Origin: Streptomyces ficellus
GTDB taxonomy: Bacteria > Actinomycetota > Actinomycetes > Streptomycetales > Streptomycetaceae
Direction of reading: 5' to 3'
NCBI RefSeq assembly: GCF_009739905.1
Contig: NZ_CP034279.1
Location: forward strand, 2,356,001-2,420,000
Length of the DNA: 64,000 bases
Made by a program: the position numbers and the translations under genes
Notes under the pieces: model-generated
What the model was told of the DNA's origin: nothing
The model's database searches: none
The model's input: only the letters and a program-made list of their open reading frames with translations
Part shown: positions 1 to 10,738 of the stretch, one piece after another
Numbering within the stretch: the stretch's first letter is position 1
Layout: every line of letters starts with the position of its first letter

Positions 1-1232
1 CACCGCAAGGGCGCGGGCAACACGCTCACCCCGGGCCCGTACGACCCGGGGTCGCCGTGGGCGATCGGCTCGGCGGACGGCGGGCACGACGCCGTCCACC
101 CGGACCTGGGCACCCTCGCCGACTTCGACGCCTTCGTGGCCCGGGCGCGGGAGCTGGGCATGGAGGTGGCGCTGGACTTCGCCCTCCAGTGCTCCCCGGA
201 CCACCCGTGGGTGAAGGAGCACCCCGAGTGGTTCCGGCACCGGGCCGACGGCTCGATCGCGTACGCGGAGAACCCGCCGAAGAAGTACCAGGACATCTAC
301 CCGATCGACTTCGACACCGACCCCGACGGGCTGCACGACGAGTGCCTGAGGATCCTGCGGCACTGGATGGCGCACGGGGTGCGGATCTTCCGCGTGGACA
401 ACCCGCACACCAAACCGGTGGCGTTCTGGGAGCGGCTGATCGACGCGGTGCACGCCACCGACCCGGACGTGCTGTTCCTCGCCGAGGCGTTCACCCGCCC
501 GGCGATGCTGCACGCCCTCGCCCGGGTCGGGTTCCACCAGTCGTACACCTACTTCACCTGGCGCAACTCCAAGGACGAGGTCGAGTCGTACCTGTCGGAG
601 CTGGCCGGGCTCGGCGGTGAGGAGAGCGCGGCCTACCTGCGGCCCAACCTGTTCGTGAACACCCCGGACATCCTGCACGCCTACCTCCAGTACGGCGGCC
701 GTCCCGCGTTCGCGGTGCGGGCCGTCCTGGCGGCCACCGCCTCCCCGGCCTGGGGCGTGTACGCCGGGTTCGAGCTGTGCGAGAACGTGGCCGCCGGGCC
801 CGGCAGCGAGGAGTACCTGGACTCGGAGAAGTACCAGTACCGGCCCCGCGACTGGGCCGCCGAGGAGGCGGCCGGCACGTCGCTCGCGCCGCTGCTGCGC
901 ACCCTCAACGAGGTGCGCCGCGCCCACCCGGCGCTGCGGCAGCTGCGCAACCTGCGTTTCCACCGGGCCGACGACGACGCGGTGGTCTGCTTCTCGAAGC
1001 GGCACGGCGACGACTGGGTGCTCGTGGTGCTCAACCTCGACCCGCACACCGTCCGCGAGACGACCGTCTCGCTCGATCTGCCCGCGCTGGGCCTGGAGCG
1101 GTCCGAGACGTTCACGGTCCGCGACGCGCTCTCCGCCGGCGGCGCCACCTACACCTGGGGGCGCACCAACTACGTACGGCTCGACCCGCGCGAGCAGGTC
1201 GCGCACGTCTTCACCCACGGGGGGACCACGTC

Positions 1233-1236
<4 letters not shown>
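1..1236 (+). CDS. glgE: GlgE, alpha-1,4-glucan:maltose-1-phosphate maltosyltransferase (C-terminal part)
   Basis: The reading frame is open from base 1 to a TGA at 1234-1236, so the N-terminal part lies outside the window; 411 codons are visible. GlgE (GH13_3) extends alpha-1,4-glucan with maltose units taken from maltose-1-phosphate, in the cytoplasm. The GH13 catalytic set is visible: the nucleophile Asp in RVDNPHTKP (codon 397-399), the acid/base Glu in FLAEAFTRP (484-486) and the third carboxylate Asp in NTPDI (667-669). The GlgE-typical segment [12 protein letters not shown] precedes them, and a C-terminal beta-sandwich ends the protein. The stop overlaps the glgB start (GTGA), so the two are probably translated together. 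An ordinary alpha-amylase is unlikely because the active-site context is GlgE-specific. Family assignment is confident. Confidence 0.95.
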
Positions 1237-3422
<2,186 letters not shown>

Positions 3423-3450
3423 CCACGACTGGAGAAGGAGGCGACCCGCC

Positions 3451-3936
3451 ATGCCCGCACCGCGACTGAGGACGACCCCGCTGCCCGGGATCGGCGTGCA
3501 GTACGAACTCACCACCCGCCGGCACGACACCCTGTCGGTCGTCGCCCACCGCGACGGCACCCGCACCCTCAACGTCCACCACGACGACGACCCCGACTCG
3601 TGCGGCCTGTCCGTGCGGCTGACCGGCGCGGAGGCGCTCACCCTGACCGAGTCGCTGCTGCCGAGCCACAACAACCCGAACCTGCTGCACACCAGCGACT
3701 TCGGGCTCCTCGCGGAACGGGTCACGGTGACCGGCGACTCGTACTGGAACGGGCGGCAGCTGGGCGAGACGAAGATGCGCACCGCGACGGGCGCGTCCGT
3801 CGTCGCCGTGATGCGCCGCGCGCACCCCGTCCCGTCGCCGGGGCCGGAGTTCCGGCTGCGCGGCGGGGACACGGTCATCGTCATCGGCACCCGCGAGGGC
3901 GTCGACGCGGCGCACGCCATCCTCGAGCGGAAGTGA
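3451..3936 (+). CDS. KhtT-like regulatory subunit of a K+(cation)/H+ antiporter, TrkA-C domain
   Basis: This 161-residue cytosolic protein starts at ATG 3451 behind a strong Shine-Dalgarno sequence (GGAGAAGGAGG). The N-terminal half (LPGIGVQYELTTR, followed by a Val/His/Arg-rich beta region) resembles KhtT-type subunits. The C-terminal half has the TrkA-C fold pattern, with GASVVAVMRR followed by FRLRGGDTVIVIGTREG. Such subunits gate a partner CPA2 antiporter in response to a small ligand (cyclic di-AMP or nucleotides in known cases); the ligand cannot be read here. The antiporter gene follows 4 bases after the stop, which supports a two-subunit transporter. It sits 28 bases after glgB, but a functional link to glycogen metabolism is not evident. 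Confidence 0.86.
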   Translation: MPAPRLRTTPLPGIGVQYELTTRRHDTLSVVAHRDGTRTLNVHHDDDPDSCGLSVRLTGAEALTLTESLLPSHNNPNLLHTSDFGLLAERVTVTGDSYWNGRQLGETKMRTATGASVVAVMRRAHPVPSPGPEFRLRGGDTVIVIGTREGVDAAHAILERK

Positions 3937-3940
3937 CGCC

Positions 3941-5167
3941 GTGCATTCCGCCGTGTTCCTGATCGAGTTCGGTGCGGTCGTGCTGGCCCTGGGGCTGCTC
4001 GGCCGCTTCGCCGCGCGGGTCCGCTTCTCCCCCATCCCGCTGTACCTGCTGGCCGGTCTGGTCTTCGGGCACGGCGGGATCGTCCCGCTGGGCGGCAGCG
4101 AGCAGTTCATCGAGATCGGCGCCGAGATCGGTGTCGTCCTGCTGCTGCTGATGCTGGGGCTGGAGTACACGGCCGGGGACCTGGTCGGGCACCTGCGCAC
4201 GCACGCCCCGGCCGGCCTGGTGGACTTCGTGCTCAACGCGCTGCCGGGCGCGGCGGCCGCGCTGCTGCTGGGCTGGGGCCCGGTGGCGGCGGTGGTGCTG
4301 GCCGGGGTGACCTGGGTGTCGTCGTCCGGGGTGATCGCCAAGGTGCTCGGCGACCTGGGGCGGATCGGCAACCGGGAGACGCCCGCCATCCTCAGCGTCC
4401 TGGTCCTGGAGGACCTGGCGATGGCCGTGTACCTGCCCATCCTGACGACGCTGCTGGCCGGCGCCGGCTGGGCCGCCGGCGGGCTCACCCTGGCCATCGC
4501 GCTGGGGGCGGTCGGTGTGGTGCTGGTCGCCGCGGTGCGTTACGGGCGGCACATCTCGCGGTTCATCTCCAGCGACGACCCGGAGAAGCTGCTGCTGGTC
4601 GTGCTGGGCCTGACGCTGCTGGTGTCCGGGTTCGCCCAGGAGCTCCAGGTGTCGGCGGCGGTCGGGGCGTTCCTGGTCGGCATCGCGCTGTCCGGTGAGG
4701 TCGCGGAGAACACCCACCACCTGCTGATGCCGTTGCGGGACCTGTTCGCCGCGGTGTTCTTCGTCTTCTTCGGTCTCAGTACGGACCCGGCGACGATCCC
4801 GCCGGTGCTGCTGCCCGCGCTGGTGCTGGCGCTGCTGACGGCCCTGACGAAGATCGGCACGGGGTACTGGGCGGCGAAGCGGGCCGGGATCGGCGAGCGC
4901 GGCCGGTGGCGGGCGGGCGGTGCGCTGGTGGCGCGCGGCGAGTTCTCCATCGTGATCGCGGGCCTCGCGGTCGCCGCCGGGGTGGAGCCCGCGCTCGGCC
5001 CGCTGGCGACCGCGTACGTCCTGCTGCTGGTGGTCTTCGGGCCGGTGGCCGCCCGGTTCACCGAGCCGGCCGCGATGTGGCTGACGGGCCGGCGGGCTCA
5101 GCGGCGGGGCGCGCCCTCCTTGCCGGTGGCGGGTGCCGAACCCGAGCCGGTGCCGGTGCCGGACTGA
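3941..5167 (+). CDS. CPA2-family cation/proton antiporter, KhtU/KefB-like membrane subunit
   Basis: The GTG start at 3941 gives 408 residues. About 11-12 hydrophobic segments fill the protein from residue 3 to about 380, followed by a short hydrophilic tail. CPA2 features include an early LLAGLVFGHGG segment, the acidic TM segment IGAEIGVVLLLLMLGLEY and LVLEDLAMAVYLP. There is no TrkA-N domain in the protein; that regulatory role falls to the 161-residue gene just upstream. The likely function is K+ or Na+ efflux in exchange for protons at the cell membrane. The last 70 bases overlap the 3' end of the oppositely oriented antiporter gene, an unusually long convergent overlap. Confidence 0.88.
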   Translation: MHSAVFLIEFGAVVLALGLLGRFAARVRFSPIPLYLLAGLVFGHGGIVPLGGSEQFIEIGAEIGVVLLLLMLGLEYTAGDLVGHLRTHAPAGLVDFVLNALPGAAAALLLGWGPVAAVVLAGVTWVSSSGVIAKVLGDLGRIGNRETPAILSVLVLEDLAMAVYLPILTTLLAGAGWAAGGLTLAIALGAVGVVLVAAVRYGRHISRFISSDDPEKLLLVVLGLTLLVSGFAQELQVSAAVGAFLVGIALSGEVAENTHHLLMPLRDLFAAVFFVFFGLSTDPATIPPVLLPALVLALLTALTKIGTGYWAAKRAGIGERGRWRAGGALVARGEFSIVIAGLAVAAGVEPALGPLATAYVLLLVVFGPVAARFTEPAAMWLTGRRAQRRGAPSLPVAGAEPEPVPVPD

Positions 5168-6411
5168 GGCCCGGCGGCCATCCGGTCCGCCAGGCGCAGT
5201 GCCGGGACGGTCATGACGGTGGTCGCGAGGGCGACCACCGTCAGGGCGGTCAGCAGCTCGCGGTCGATGAGCCCGGCCTCGTACCCGACGGAGATGACGA
5301 CGATCTCGGTCAGGCCGCGGGAGTTCATCAGCGCCCCGATCCGCAGCCACTCCCGGCGCGGCAGCCCGGCGAGCGCGGCCGCCGCCCCGCACCCCACCGT
5401 CTTGGTGAGCACGGCGGTCAGCAGGAGGGCCGCGACGAGCGGGACGTCCCAGGGGCCCGCGCCGAGGTCGAGGCGCTGGCCGAAGCCGAGGAAGAAGCAG
5501 GGCAGCAGGACGGCGGCCGTGACGGTGTCGAGGCCCTGGAGCGCGGGCAGGCCGGCCGTCGCCGGGTGGCGGCGGCCCCACAGGTGACCGAAGAGCAGGG
5601 CGCCCAGCAGCTGGTGGAGGCCGGTGGCGGAGGTCGCGGCGGCGGCGAGCGCGCAGCCGGCGACGGTCAGGGTGAGGTCGGTGCCGTGGCGTGAGGTGCC
5701 GGGGCGTGAGGTGCCGTGGCGCCAGGTGCCGTCATCTGCGGTGCCGTGGCGTGCGGTGCCCTTCCGCGTGCGCAGGAGGACGGCGACCGCCACCAGAGCG
5801 GCGGCCGCCGGCACCAGCTGGTGGGTGCCGAGGGCGCCCGCGGCGAACAGGGCGGTCGTCAGGACGCCCCAGGCCGCCGCGTCCCCGACGGCCGCCGACG
5901 CGAGGCTGATCCGGCCCGCCGGGGTGTCCGTGAGCCCTTCGTCGGCCAGCAGCCGGGCGAGGACCGGCAGGGCGGTGACCGACAGGGCGCAGCCCAGGAA
6001 CAGGGCGGAGGCCAGGGGGGTGGCGCGCGGGCCGCTGTGGGCGCCGTCCAGGGCGAGCGAGAGCACCGCTCCGGACGCGAGCGGGAGAAGCACGGACACC
6101 GTGCTGACGGCGGCCACCGCGGGCGCCGCCCGGGTGGGCCCCGCCGGTGCGGCCAGGTGCCGGCCGATGCCGAACGCGTACAGCACCAGGCCCAGTTCGC
6201 CGAGGGCGCCCAGGGCGGGCAGGACGTCGGGCCCGAACAGGAAGCGGTGCACGCCGGGGGCGACCGCGCCGAGCAGGGAGGGACCGAGCAGCAGTCCGGC
6301 CGCCAGTTCGGCGACCGTCGCGGGCTGGCCGGCCCGGCGGGCGAGCAGTCCGGCGGCCCGGGTGAGCAGCAGCAGGCAGGCGAGGGCCAGCAGGAACCGG
6401 CCGTCCGTCAT
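5098..6411 (-). CDS. second CPA2-type cation/proton antiporter (Kef/NhaA-like fold)
   Basis: This 437-residue, strongly hydrophobic protein starts at ATG 6411. It carries CPA2 hallmarks: TVAELAAGLLLGPSLLG near the N terminus, LGELGLVLYAFGIG, and the late segment LMNSRGLTEIVVISVGYEAGLI typical of Na+/H+ exchanger-like proteins near natural-product genes. About 12 membrane segments are visible. A hydrophilic loop near residue 220-245 is built from a 15-base tandem repeat encoding His/Gly/Thr/Ser/Arg. Its 3' end overlaps the KhtU-like gene by 70 bases. A strong hairpin separates it from the ten-gene operon upstream, so it is probably transcribed on its own. The transported ion is not decidable from sequence. 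Confidence 0.82.
   Translation of the reverse strand: MTDGRFLLALACLLLLTRAAGLLARRAGQPATVAELAAGLLLGPSLLGAVAPGVHRFLFGPDVLPALGALGELGLVLYAFGIGRHLAAPAGPTRAAPAVAAVSTVSVLLPLASGAVLSLALDGAHSGPRATPLASALFLGCALSVTALPVLARLLADEGLTDTPAGRISLASAAVGDAAAWGVLTTALFAAGALGTHQLVPAAAALVAVAVLLRTRKGTARHGTADDGTWRHGTSRPGTSRHGTDLTLTVAGCALAAAATSATGLHQLLGALLFGHLWGRRHPATAGLPALQGLDTVTAAVLLPCFFLGFGQRLDLGAGPWDVPLVAALLLTAVLTKTVGCGAAAALAGLPRREWLRIGALMNSRGLTEIVVISVGYEAGLIDRELLTALTVVALATTVMTVPALRLADRMAAGPQSGTGTGSGSAPATGKEGAPRR
5681..5755 (-). repeat. five-copy 15-base tandem repeat inside the antiporter gene
   Basis: On the plus strand, five consecutive 15-base units start at 5681, 5696, 5711, 5726 and 5741. The first is GTGCCGTGGCGTGAG and the others differ from it by a few substitutions. 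The unit length keeps the frame, and the repeat encodes a hydrophilic GT-S-R-H-like linker between two membrane helices of the antiporter. The fourth copy is the most diverged. Confidence 0.88.
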
Positions 6412-6437
6412 GGGGGACGCTCCTCGGGTCCGGGAAG

Positions 6438-6472
6438 GCGAAGGGCGCCCGGGCGGGCCGGGCGCCCTTCGC
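6438..6472 (-). terminator. strong hairpin at the end of the ten-gene operon
   Basis: A perfect 15-bp stem (6438-6452 with 6458-6472) closes a 5-base loop. It lies 15 bases past the stop of the last operon gene (6488) and before the antiporter start at 6411, both read on the minus strand. There is no clear U-run, which is usual for Streptomyces terminators. Confidence 0.75.
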
Positions 6473-6487
6473 GCTGGTCCGGTGCGC

Positions 6488-6784
6488 TCAGTGCGCGACG
6501 CGGGCGTAACGGCCCGACTGAACCGTGGTCTTGTCGACGGCCGCGAGGAAGTCCTGGGTCTCGGCGGCGGCGAAGAAGCCCCGCATGGTGGCGTCGGCGT
6601 CCTCGGGGGTGGCCCAGTGGACGATCACCAGGTACTCGCCGTCGTCGCTGCGGGACACCTCGCGGGCGAGGAAGCCGGGGCGCTTGGCCATGTAGTCGTT
6701 CTCGACCTTCCGGTCGAGGGCCTCGAAGTCGCTGGTGTCGGTGCCGGGTACCAGCTTGAACCTGACGGTCTCCACGGTGCTCAT
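6488..6784 (-). CDS. dimeric alpha-beta barrel protein, antibiotic-biosynthesis-monooxygenase-like
   Basis: A 98-residue protein starts at ATG 6784, overlapping the stop of the NmrA-like gene by 4 bases. Its beta-alpha-beta pattern, with VRFKLVPGTDTSDFEALDRKV early and GEYLVIVHWATPEDADATM in the middle, fits the ABM/dimeric ferredoxin-like superfamily. Members include cofactor-free monooxygenases, haem degraders and proteins with no enzymatic role. No catalytic residue can be assigned. It is the last gene of the operon, followed by a strong hairpin. Its place beside SnoaL-like, cupin and NmrA-like genes suggests a tailoring or aromatic-modifying role, which is inference. Confidence 0.72.
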   Translation of the reverse strand: MSTVETVRFKLVPGTDTSDFEALDRKVENDYMAKRPGFLAREVSRSDDGEYLVIVHWATPEDADATMRGFFAAAETQDFLAAVDKTTVQSGRYARVAH

Positions 6785-7617
6785 GGCTTCTCCTGGAAGG
6801 TGTCGGCGTGGGCGCGGGCCCACTGGGCGAAGGTGCGGGGCGGCCGGCCGAGGAGTTCGGCGACCGTGGGCCGGACCGTCGAGTCGTCGAGGGTGCCGTC
6901 CGCGTAGTAGCGGAAGAAGGCCTCGACGTACTCGGGGGGCGTACCGCTCGCGGTCATCTCCTCGCGGGCCTCCGTGTCGCTCAGGCCCTCGAGGCGCAGG
7001 GGGCGCCCGAGGACCTCGCCGAGGACCCGGACCCGGTCGGCGGGCAGCAGCGGCTCCGGCCCGCTGAGGGCGTGGGCGCGGCCGTGGTGGCCGGGGTCGA
7101 GCAGGACGTGCGCGGCGACGGCCGCGATGTCGTACGGGTCGATCATGGCGACCGGGACGGTGGGGAAGGGTGCGCGCACCACGTCCCCGGCCGCCAGTTG
7201 CGCGGTCCACTGGAAGGTGTTGGACATGAAGCCGCTGGGCCGCAGGATCGTCCAGGGCAGCCCACAGGCGCGTACCGCCTCCTCGGACAGGATCATGAAC
7301 CGGGAGATGGCGTTGTCCATGTCGCCGTCGGGGGCGGCGATGCTGGAGAGGAGCACCACGTGCTCCACCCCGGCGGCGGCGCACTCGGCGAGCAGGCCCG
7401 GCATGTCCGCGTAGCCGGGCAGCAGGAACACCGCGCGGACGCCCTTCAGCGCGGGGCGCAGACTCTCCGGCCGGTTCAGGTCGCCGACGGCCGCCTCCGC
7501 GCCCCCGGGCGGTTCGGCGGCCTTCCGGGCGAGGGCGCGCACGGGCCTGCCCGCGCCGGCCAGCAGGCCGGTGAGTTCGGCCCCGACGTGGCCGGTGGCT
7601 CCGGTCACCAGGATCAC
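6781..7617 (-). CDS. NmrA-like NAD(P)-binding oxidoreductase
   Basis: The GTG start at 7617 overlaps the stop of the upstream dehydrogenase gene (GTGA), giving 278 residues. The protein opens with an atypical-SDR dinucleotide-binding motif, ILVTGATGHVGAEL. It continues with VRAVFLLPG, VLLSSIA and LRPSGFMSN, the pattern of NmrA/NAD(P)H azoreductase-like proteins. The classical Tyr-x3-Lys pair is absent where typical SDRs have it, as in other NmrA-like members, which may be reductases or redox sensors. The cofactor is likely NADP(H). It lies between the quinone-oxidoreductase-like gene and the ABM-like gene with overlaps on both sides, so its expression is tied to them. Substrate unknown. Confidence 0.85.
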   Translation of the reverse strand: MILVTGATGHVGAELTGLLAGAGRPVRALARKAAEPPGGAEAAVGDLNRPESLRPALKGVRAVFLLPGYADMPGLLAECAAAGVEHVVLLSSIAAPDGDMDNAISRFMILSEEAVRACGLPWTILRPSGFMSNTFQWTAQLAAGDVVRAPFPTVPVAMIDPYDIAAVAAHVLLDPGHHGRAHALSGPEPLLPADRVRVLGEVLGRPLRLEGLSDTEAREEMTASGTPPEYVEAFFRYYADGTLDDSTVRPTVAELLGRPPRTFAQWARAHADTFQEKP

Positions 7618-8573
7618 GAGGCCGCTCCGTCCAGGTGCAGGACGATCCGGCCGCGGGCGTGGCCGTCCTCGCCGAGCGCGTGGGCGGCCGCCGCCTCCTC
7701 CAGCGGGAGGACCCGCTGGATCTCGGGGCGGACGCTCCCGGCCTCGAGCAGGGCGGCGAGCCGCTCCAGGACGGGGCCGTCGGGGTGCACGTAGGTGAAG
7801 CCGGCGCGCACGCCGTGGGCCCGGGCGGTCTGCCGGTGGTCGGCCTCCTCGCCCTTGAGGGTGACGACGATCCCGCCGGGGCGCAGCACGTCGAGGAGCC
7901 GGTAGAACTCCGGCCCGCCCATGGGGTCGACCGCCAGGTCCACGTCCGCGACCTCCTTCTGGAGGGGCACGGTCCGGTAGTCGACGGCCTGGTGGGCGCC
8001 GAGGGAGCGGACGAAGTCGTGGTGGGCGGGCGACGCGGTGCCGATGACCTCGGCGCCCGCGTCCACGGCCAGCTGGACCGCGATGTGCCCGACTCCCCCG
8101 GCCGCGCCCGACACCAGGACACGCTGCCCGGGGCGCAGCCCGCCGTGCTCGAAGAGGGTCTGCCAGGCGGTCAGCCCCACCATGGGGAGGGAGGCTGCCA
8201 CCACGTGGCCGACCGCGTCCGGTTTGCGGGCGAGTTCGGTCTCCGGGGCGACGGCGTACTCGGCGTACCCGCCGGCGAGGGCCGGGAAGCGCGGCATGCC
8301 GAACACGGCGTCGCCCTCGGTGAACCGCCGGGCGCCCGGGCCGGTGGCGGCCACCGTGCCCGAGACGTCCCAGCCGGGCACGGCGGGGAACCGTTCGACG
8401 CCCACGCCGCGCCCGGCCCGGGTGGCCCGGTCGATGGCGTTGACGCCCGCCGCGTGGACGCGGACCAGCACCTCGCCCTCGCCGGGGACGGGCACGGGCA
8501 GGTCGCGTACGCGGAGGGTGTCCGGGCCGCCGAACGCGTCGAACGCGGCCGCCCGCATCACGGCCGGCGTCAC
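7614..8573 (-). CDS. NADPH:quinone oxidoreductase-like MDR dehydrogenase
   Basis: The GTG start at 8573 overlaps the cupin stop (GTGA) and gives 319 residues; an in-frame ATG at 8558 is the alternative. The sequence is that of a zinc-free medium-chain dehydrogenase/reductase: an N-terminal GroES-like part (GEGEVLVRVHAAGVNAIDRA) and a Rossmann part (QRVLVSGAAGGVGHIAVQLA). The cysteine ligands of zinc alcohol dehydrogenases are missing, pointing to the quinone oxidoreductase/enoyl-reductase branch. It would transfer hydride from NADPH to a quinone or an enone. It is part of the ten-gene operon. The substrate cannot be read from the sequence. Confidence 0.87.
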   Translation of the reverse strand: MTPAVMRAAAFDAFGGPDTLRVRDLPVPVPGEGEVLVRVHAAGVNAIDRATRAGRGVGVERFPAVPGWDVSGTVAATGPGARRFTEGDAVFGMPRFPALAGGYAEYAVAPETELARKPDAVGHVVAASLPMVGLTAWQTLFEHGGLRPGQRVLVSGAAGGVGHIAVQLAVDAGAEVIGTASPAHHDFVRSLGAHQAVDYRTVPLQKEVADVDLAVDPMGGPEFYRLLDVLRPGGIVVTLKGEEADHRQTARAHGVRAGFTYVHPDGPVLERLAALLEAGSVRPEIQRVLPLEEAAAAHALGEDGHARGRIVLHLDGAAS

Positions 8574-9067
8574 GGCGCGAGGTGCAGGTCGTGGCGGGGC
8601 GCGAAGTCCACGATCTGCTGCTTCTGTTCGGGGGTGAGCGGCAGGGGCGCCTCGCCCGCGCGGGCCTCCTGGCCGATCTCCATGAAGAAGTTCTCCAGGT
8701 ACGCCGGGGTGAACAGGAACAGCATGCGGCTGACGTGCAGGCCGACGTTGCGGAAGCGGTGCCGGGTGCCGCGCGGCACGAAGACGAAGTCACCGTCGTG
8801 GGCGGTGAACGTCTTCTCGCCGTTGAGGAACTCGATGTCGCCGTTGAGGATGAAGAACGCCTCGTCGGCGTGCGGGTGGATGTGCGGCGGCGGGCCGCCG
8901 CCGGGCGGGACGGACGCCTCGGCGAAGGTGAGGGAGCCGCCCGTGTTCTCGCGGGTGGCCTTGAAGGTGTAGATCGCGTCGCCGAACCAGTACGTCGGGC
9001 CGGTGCCCGCCGGGTGGTGGACGACCTTGCCCTCGGGGTGTGCGGTGACGCCGGGTGCGGTGGTCAT
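8570..9067 (-). CDS. cupin-domain protein (quercetinase-like)
   Basis: A 165-residue single-domain cupin starts at ATG 9067. Motif 1 is clear, with PPHIHPHADEAFFILNGDIEF giving two His and one Glu as metal ligands, and motif 2 is GDFVFVPRGTRHRFRNVG. The metal-binding set (His, His, Glu, His) is therefore intact, so an enzymatic role as dioxygenase or isomerase is possible. Sequence tone resembles quercetin 2,3-dioxygenase-like cupins. The stop overlaps the following dehydrogenase start, and 15 bases separate it from the ThDP enzyme gene upstream. In this operon it may act on an aromatic or enol intermediate, which is inference. Confidence 0.83.
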   Translation of the reverse strand: MTTAPGVTAHPEGKVVHHPAGTGPTYWFGDAIYTFKATRENTGGSLTFAEASVPPGGGPPPHIHPHADEAFFILNGDIEFLNGEKTFTAHDGDFVFVPRGTRHRFRNVGLHVSRMLFLFTPAYLENFFMEIGQEARAGEAPLPLTPEQKQQIVDFAPRHDLHLAP

Positions 9068-9082
9068 GGGGTCTCCGGGGGG

Positions 9083-10738
9083 TCAGAGGCGGAACAGGCC
9101 GGGGTCGGCGACCACGACGTCGAGCAGGACGGGTCCGTCGGCGTTCAGCGACTCCCGCAGCGCCTCCTGGAGGCCCTCGGGCGTCTCGACGCGCTCCCCG
9201 CGCACCCCGAAGCCGCGGGCCAGCTGCGCCATGTCGACGCCGCTGAGGTCGTACCCCTTCTCCCAGGCCTTCTGGTCCTGGAGGTAGTACTTCAGCGACA
9301 GGTAGCCGGCGTTGTCGGGGATGACGAAGGTGACCGGCAGGTTGTGCTGGGCGGCGGTCCACAGCGAGTGCAGGGTGTACTGGGCGGAGCCCTCGCCGAC
9401 GACCACCACGGCGCGCCGGTCCGGGCGGGCCAGGGCGTAGCCGACGGCCCCGGCGAACGGGAAGCCGAGGGCGCCGCTCGCGGTGGCGAAGTAGCCGTTG
9501 CCGGCGCCGAGCGGGATCTGCTCGTGGAAGTCGGCCCGGGCGATGGGCAGTTCCTCGAACAGGACCGCCGTCTCGGGCAGCTCCTTGGACAGCAGGTGGA
9601 ACAGGTACGCCTGGGTGAGGGGCGTGGTGGGCTCCGGTACGGGCACGGGCTCGCGCACCGGGGCGAGCGCGACCCGCTCCCGCTGCTCGACCAGCGGCAC
9701 GAGGGCCGTGACGACGTCGCCGGGTCGGGCGACGAAGGCGGTGCCCGCCAGGGTGGCGGCGGCGGCCTGCGGGTCGTCGGTGACGTGCAGGAACTCCACG
9801 TCCTCGGTGAGCGTGGGTCGGGGGCTCTTGTCGAGGTCGGCGGGGGCGGTGGAGAACAGGTCCCAGGAGGTGAACAGCGTGAAGGCGGGCCCGCCGAACA
9901 CGACGACCACGTCGTGCTGGGCGGCCAGCCGCTCGTTGATCAGCTCGGGGATGGGCGGCAGGACGCCGGCGAACAGCGGGTGGTCCTCCGGGAACGCGCC
10001 GCGGTTCCAGACGGGGGCGCCCCAGACGCGGGCGTTGAGCTTCTCGGCCAGCTCGACGAGCGCGCCGCGCGCGCCCTGCGCGTCCACCGGGCCGCCGGCG
10101 ATCAGCCCGGGGCGCCGCGCGCCGTTGAGGGCGGCGGCGATGCGGTCCAGGGCGGCGGGGGACGGGACGGTGGCGTCCACGACGGTGGGGATGCGGACCG
10201 GATTGGGGTCGGCGGGGCGTACGAAGTCGTCCTCGGGGACGGCCACGAAGACCGGGCCCTGGGGCGCCTGCCTGGCGATCCGGTACGCCTGGGCGATGGT
10301 CGCGGGGACGTCCTGGGGGCGGGCGGGTTCGGCGGCCCACTTGATGTACGGCTTGGGCAGCTGGGTGGCGTCCTTGGCGATGAGAAACGGGTCGCCCAGG
10401 AGCATCTTGCGGGCCTGCTGGCCGCCCAGGATGACCATGGGGGTCTTGGCGGACGCGGCGGTGTAGACGCTGCCCATGGCGTTGGCGAGGCCGGGGCCGC
10501 CGTTGATGATGACGAGGGCCGGCTCGCCGGTGGCCTGGGCGTAGCCGTCCGCCATGCCGACGACGGACGCCTCCTGCAGGCCCATCACGAACCGGAACTC
10601 GTCGTCGGGCCAGGCCTCGAAGAGCTTCATCTCGGTGTGGCTGGGGTTGCTGAAGATGGTCGTCAGCCCCAGTCGGCGCAGGACGTCCAGCGTTTCGTCG
10701 CGTACGGTCCGCTGGCCGGGTGCCTCGGTCACGGTCAT
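9083..10738 (-). CDS. ThDP-dependent enzyme related to benzoylformate decarboxylase
   Basis: A 551-residue protein starts at ATG 10738 and has the three-domain plan of the pyruvate decarboxylase/acetolactate synthase superfamily. The PYR domain has the activating Glu in GLQEASVVGMADGYAQ, and the segment to about residue 165 (KWAAEPARPQDVP, APQGPVFVAVPEDD) closely follows benzoylformate decarboxylases. The PP domain ThDP motif reads GEGSAQ...PDNAGY, with Glu in place of the usual Asp of GDG. The Ser/His pair of benzoylformate decarboxylase is not conserved: the GNPGS-like motif reads SNPSHTEM, and the His after the first strand is replaced by Asn. So it is probably a carboligase or a decarboxylase with another acceptor, not a true benzoylformate decarboxylase. 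Confidence 0.85.
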   Translation of the reverse strand: MTVTEAPGQRTVRDETLDVLRRLGLTTIFSNPSHTEMKLFEAWPDDEFRFVMGLQEASVVGMADGYAQATGEPALVIINGGPGLANAMGSVYTAASAKTPMVILGGQQARKMLLGDPFLIAKDATQLPKPYIKWAAEPARPQDVPATIAQAYRIARQAPQGPVFVAVPEDDFVRPADPNPVRIPTVVDATVPSPAALDRIAAALNGARRPGLIAGGPVDAQGARGALVELAEKLNARVWGAPVWNRGAFPEDHPLFAGVLPPIPELINERLAAQHDVVVVFGGPAFTLFTSWDLFSTAPADLDKSPRPTLTEDVEFLHVTDDPQAAAATLAGTAFVARPGDVVTALVPLVEQRERVALAPVREPVPVPEPTTPLTQAYLFHLLSKELPETAVLFEELPIARADFHEQIPLGAGNGYFATASGALGFPFAGAVGYALARPDRRAVVVVGEGSAQYTLHSLWTAAQHNLPVTFVIPDNAGYLSLKYYLQDQKAWEKGYDLSGVDMAQLARGFGVRGERVETPEGLQEALRESLNADGPVLLDVVVADPGLFRL

